A stretch of 6,473 bases of DNA from the NCBI GenBank assembly GCA_900553825.1, contig USEV01000047.1, positions 1 to 6,473 on the forward strand, given 5' to 3'. Shown piece after piece: positions 6,189-6,473 of the stretch. The notes under the pieces were generated by a model. It worked only from the letters and a program-made list of their open reading frames with translations. It was not told the DNA's origin and did not search any database. Source of the stretch: an uncultured Eubacteriales bacterium (GTDB lineage: Bacteria; Bacillota; Clostridia; Christensenellales; CAG-917). The stretch's first letter is position 1. Each line of letters starts with the position of its first letter. The translations under genes and the position numbers were made by a program.

Positions 6189-6473
6189 GGTTCGGTGGCC
6201 AACATCAAAATCTCCGACGTAAAGGACCTCCCGGTGCTGTCCGTCGACCAAGCGCTGCAGGGCCGCGTTGCCGGCGCCGACATCATGTCCACCACGGGCG
6301 AACCGGGCGCCACGACTTCGATTCGTATCCGTGGGACACGATCCATTTCAGCCAGCAACGAACCGCTGATCGTGATCGACGGCATCCCGCAGGACAACGA
6401 GATCGACGAGGACTTCAACTTCGGCGACGCCAACGTCGAGGATTTCGGCGCCCTGTTGAGCATTTCGCCCAAC
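6183..6473 (+). CDS. SusC/RagA-type TonB-dependent receptor, plug-domain fragment (both ends missing)
   Basis: SusC-type receptors are outer-membrane channels of Bacteroidota that import glycans and peptides with a SusD lipoprotein, driven by TonB. The fragment is open to the last base (97 codons). Diagnostic stretches of the plug domain are TGSVANIK at its start, [48 protein letters not shown], and [10 protein letters not shown] at the end; the order and spacing fit the family. The signal peptide, the carboxypeptidase-like N-terminal domain, the TonB box and the 22-strand barrel would lie outside. Proline is CCG in four of five codons and leucine CTG in four of six, unlike the ribosomal genes to the left. 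It has no start codon or ribosome-binding site of its own. It is almost certainly from another organism. Confidence 0.88.

Noticed and set aside
5222..6472. 416-codon open frame on the minus strand opposite rplP, rpmC, rpsQ and rplN
   Set aside because: It is antisense to well-conserved ribosomal genes and passes straight through the chimeric junction; the product resembles no family and GC-biased codons commonly leave such frames open.

Overview
The window is most of the S10 ribosomal-protein operon of a Gram-positive-type bacterium, most likely an uncultured member of the Clostridia (Bacillota). The support is the classic gene order rpsJ-rplC-rplD-rplW-rplB-rpsS-rplV-rpsC-rplP-rpmC-rpsQ-rplN, strong GGAGG-type ribosome-binding sites before nearly every gene, a Rex redox repressor beside the operon, and clostridial-looking protein sequences. 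Proline is written mostly as CCC and leucine mostly as CTC/CTT. The family or genus cannot be fixed from the sequence alone.

Layout. Positions 1-478 hold the 5' part of rex on the minus strand, cut by the left edge. Positions 479-996 are a 518-base divergent intergenic region. It contains a consensus rex promoter (TTGACA-17-TATAAT, minus strand) with an AT-rich palindrome just downstream, a GC-rich block full of hairpins (about 619-753), the rpsJ promoter (TTGACA-17-TATCAT, plus strand) and a structured leader of about 95 nt. Positions 997-6004 hold eleven complete ribosomal-protein genes, tightly packed, two pairs overlapping by ATGA. rplN begins at 6015.

The right end is not what it seems. 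rplN reads as ordinary L14 for about 56 residues, up to ...VKKGD, and then continues in the same frame into the plug domain of a SusC/RagA-type TonB-dependent outer-membrane receptor, a Bacteroidota protein, up to the last base. Proline and leucine codon choice changes at the same point. The simplest explanation is a chimeric join, at a short shared stretch encoding KKGD, between two genomes from one community. A real L14-SusC fusion is unlikely: it would lack half of an essential ribosomal protein, and a single-membrane Clostridium-like cell has no use for a TonB receptor. No new biological system is claimed. The other points worth a second look are the two mutually exclusive leader folds before rpsJ and the repeated AT palindrome at the rex promoter.

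How the genes work together: the eleven proteins, with L14, build both ribosomal subunits (S10, S19, S3, S17 in 30S; L3, L4, L23, L2, L22, L16, L29, L14 in 50S) and are co-transcribed for stoichiometric supply. Rex is a separate, divergently transcribed NADH/NAD+ sensor. Any regulatory link to the ribosomal operon is only suggested by position.
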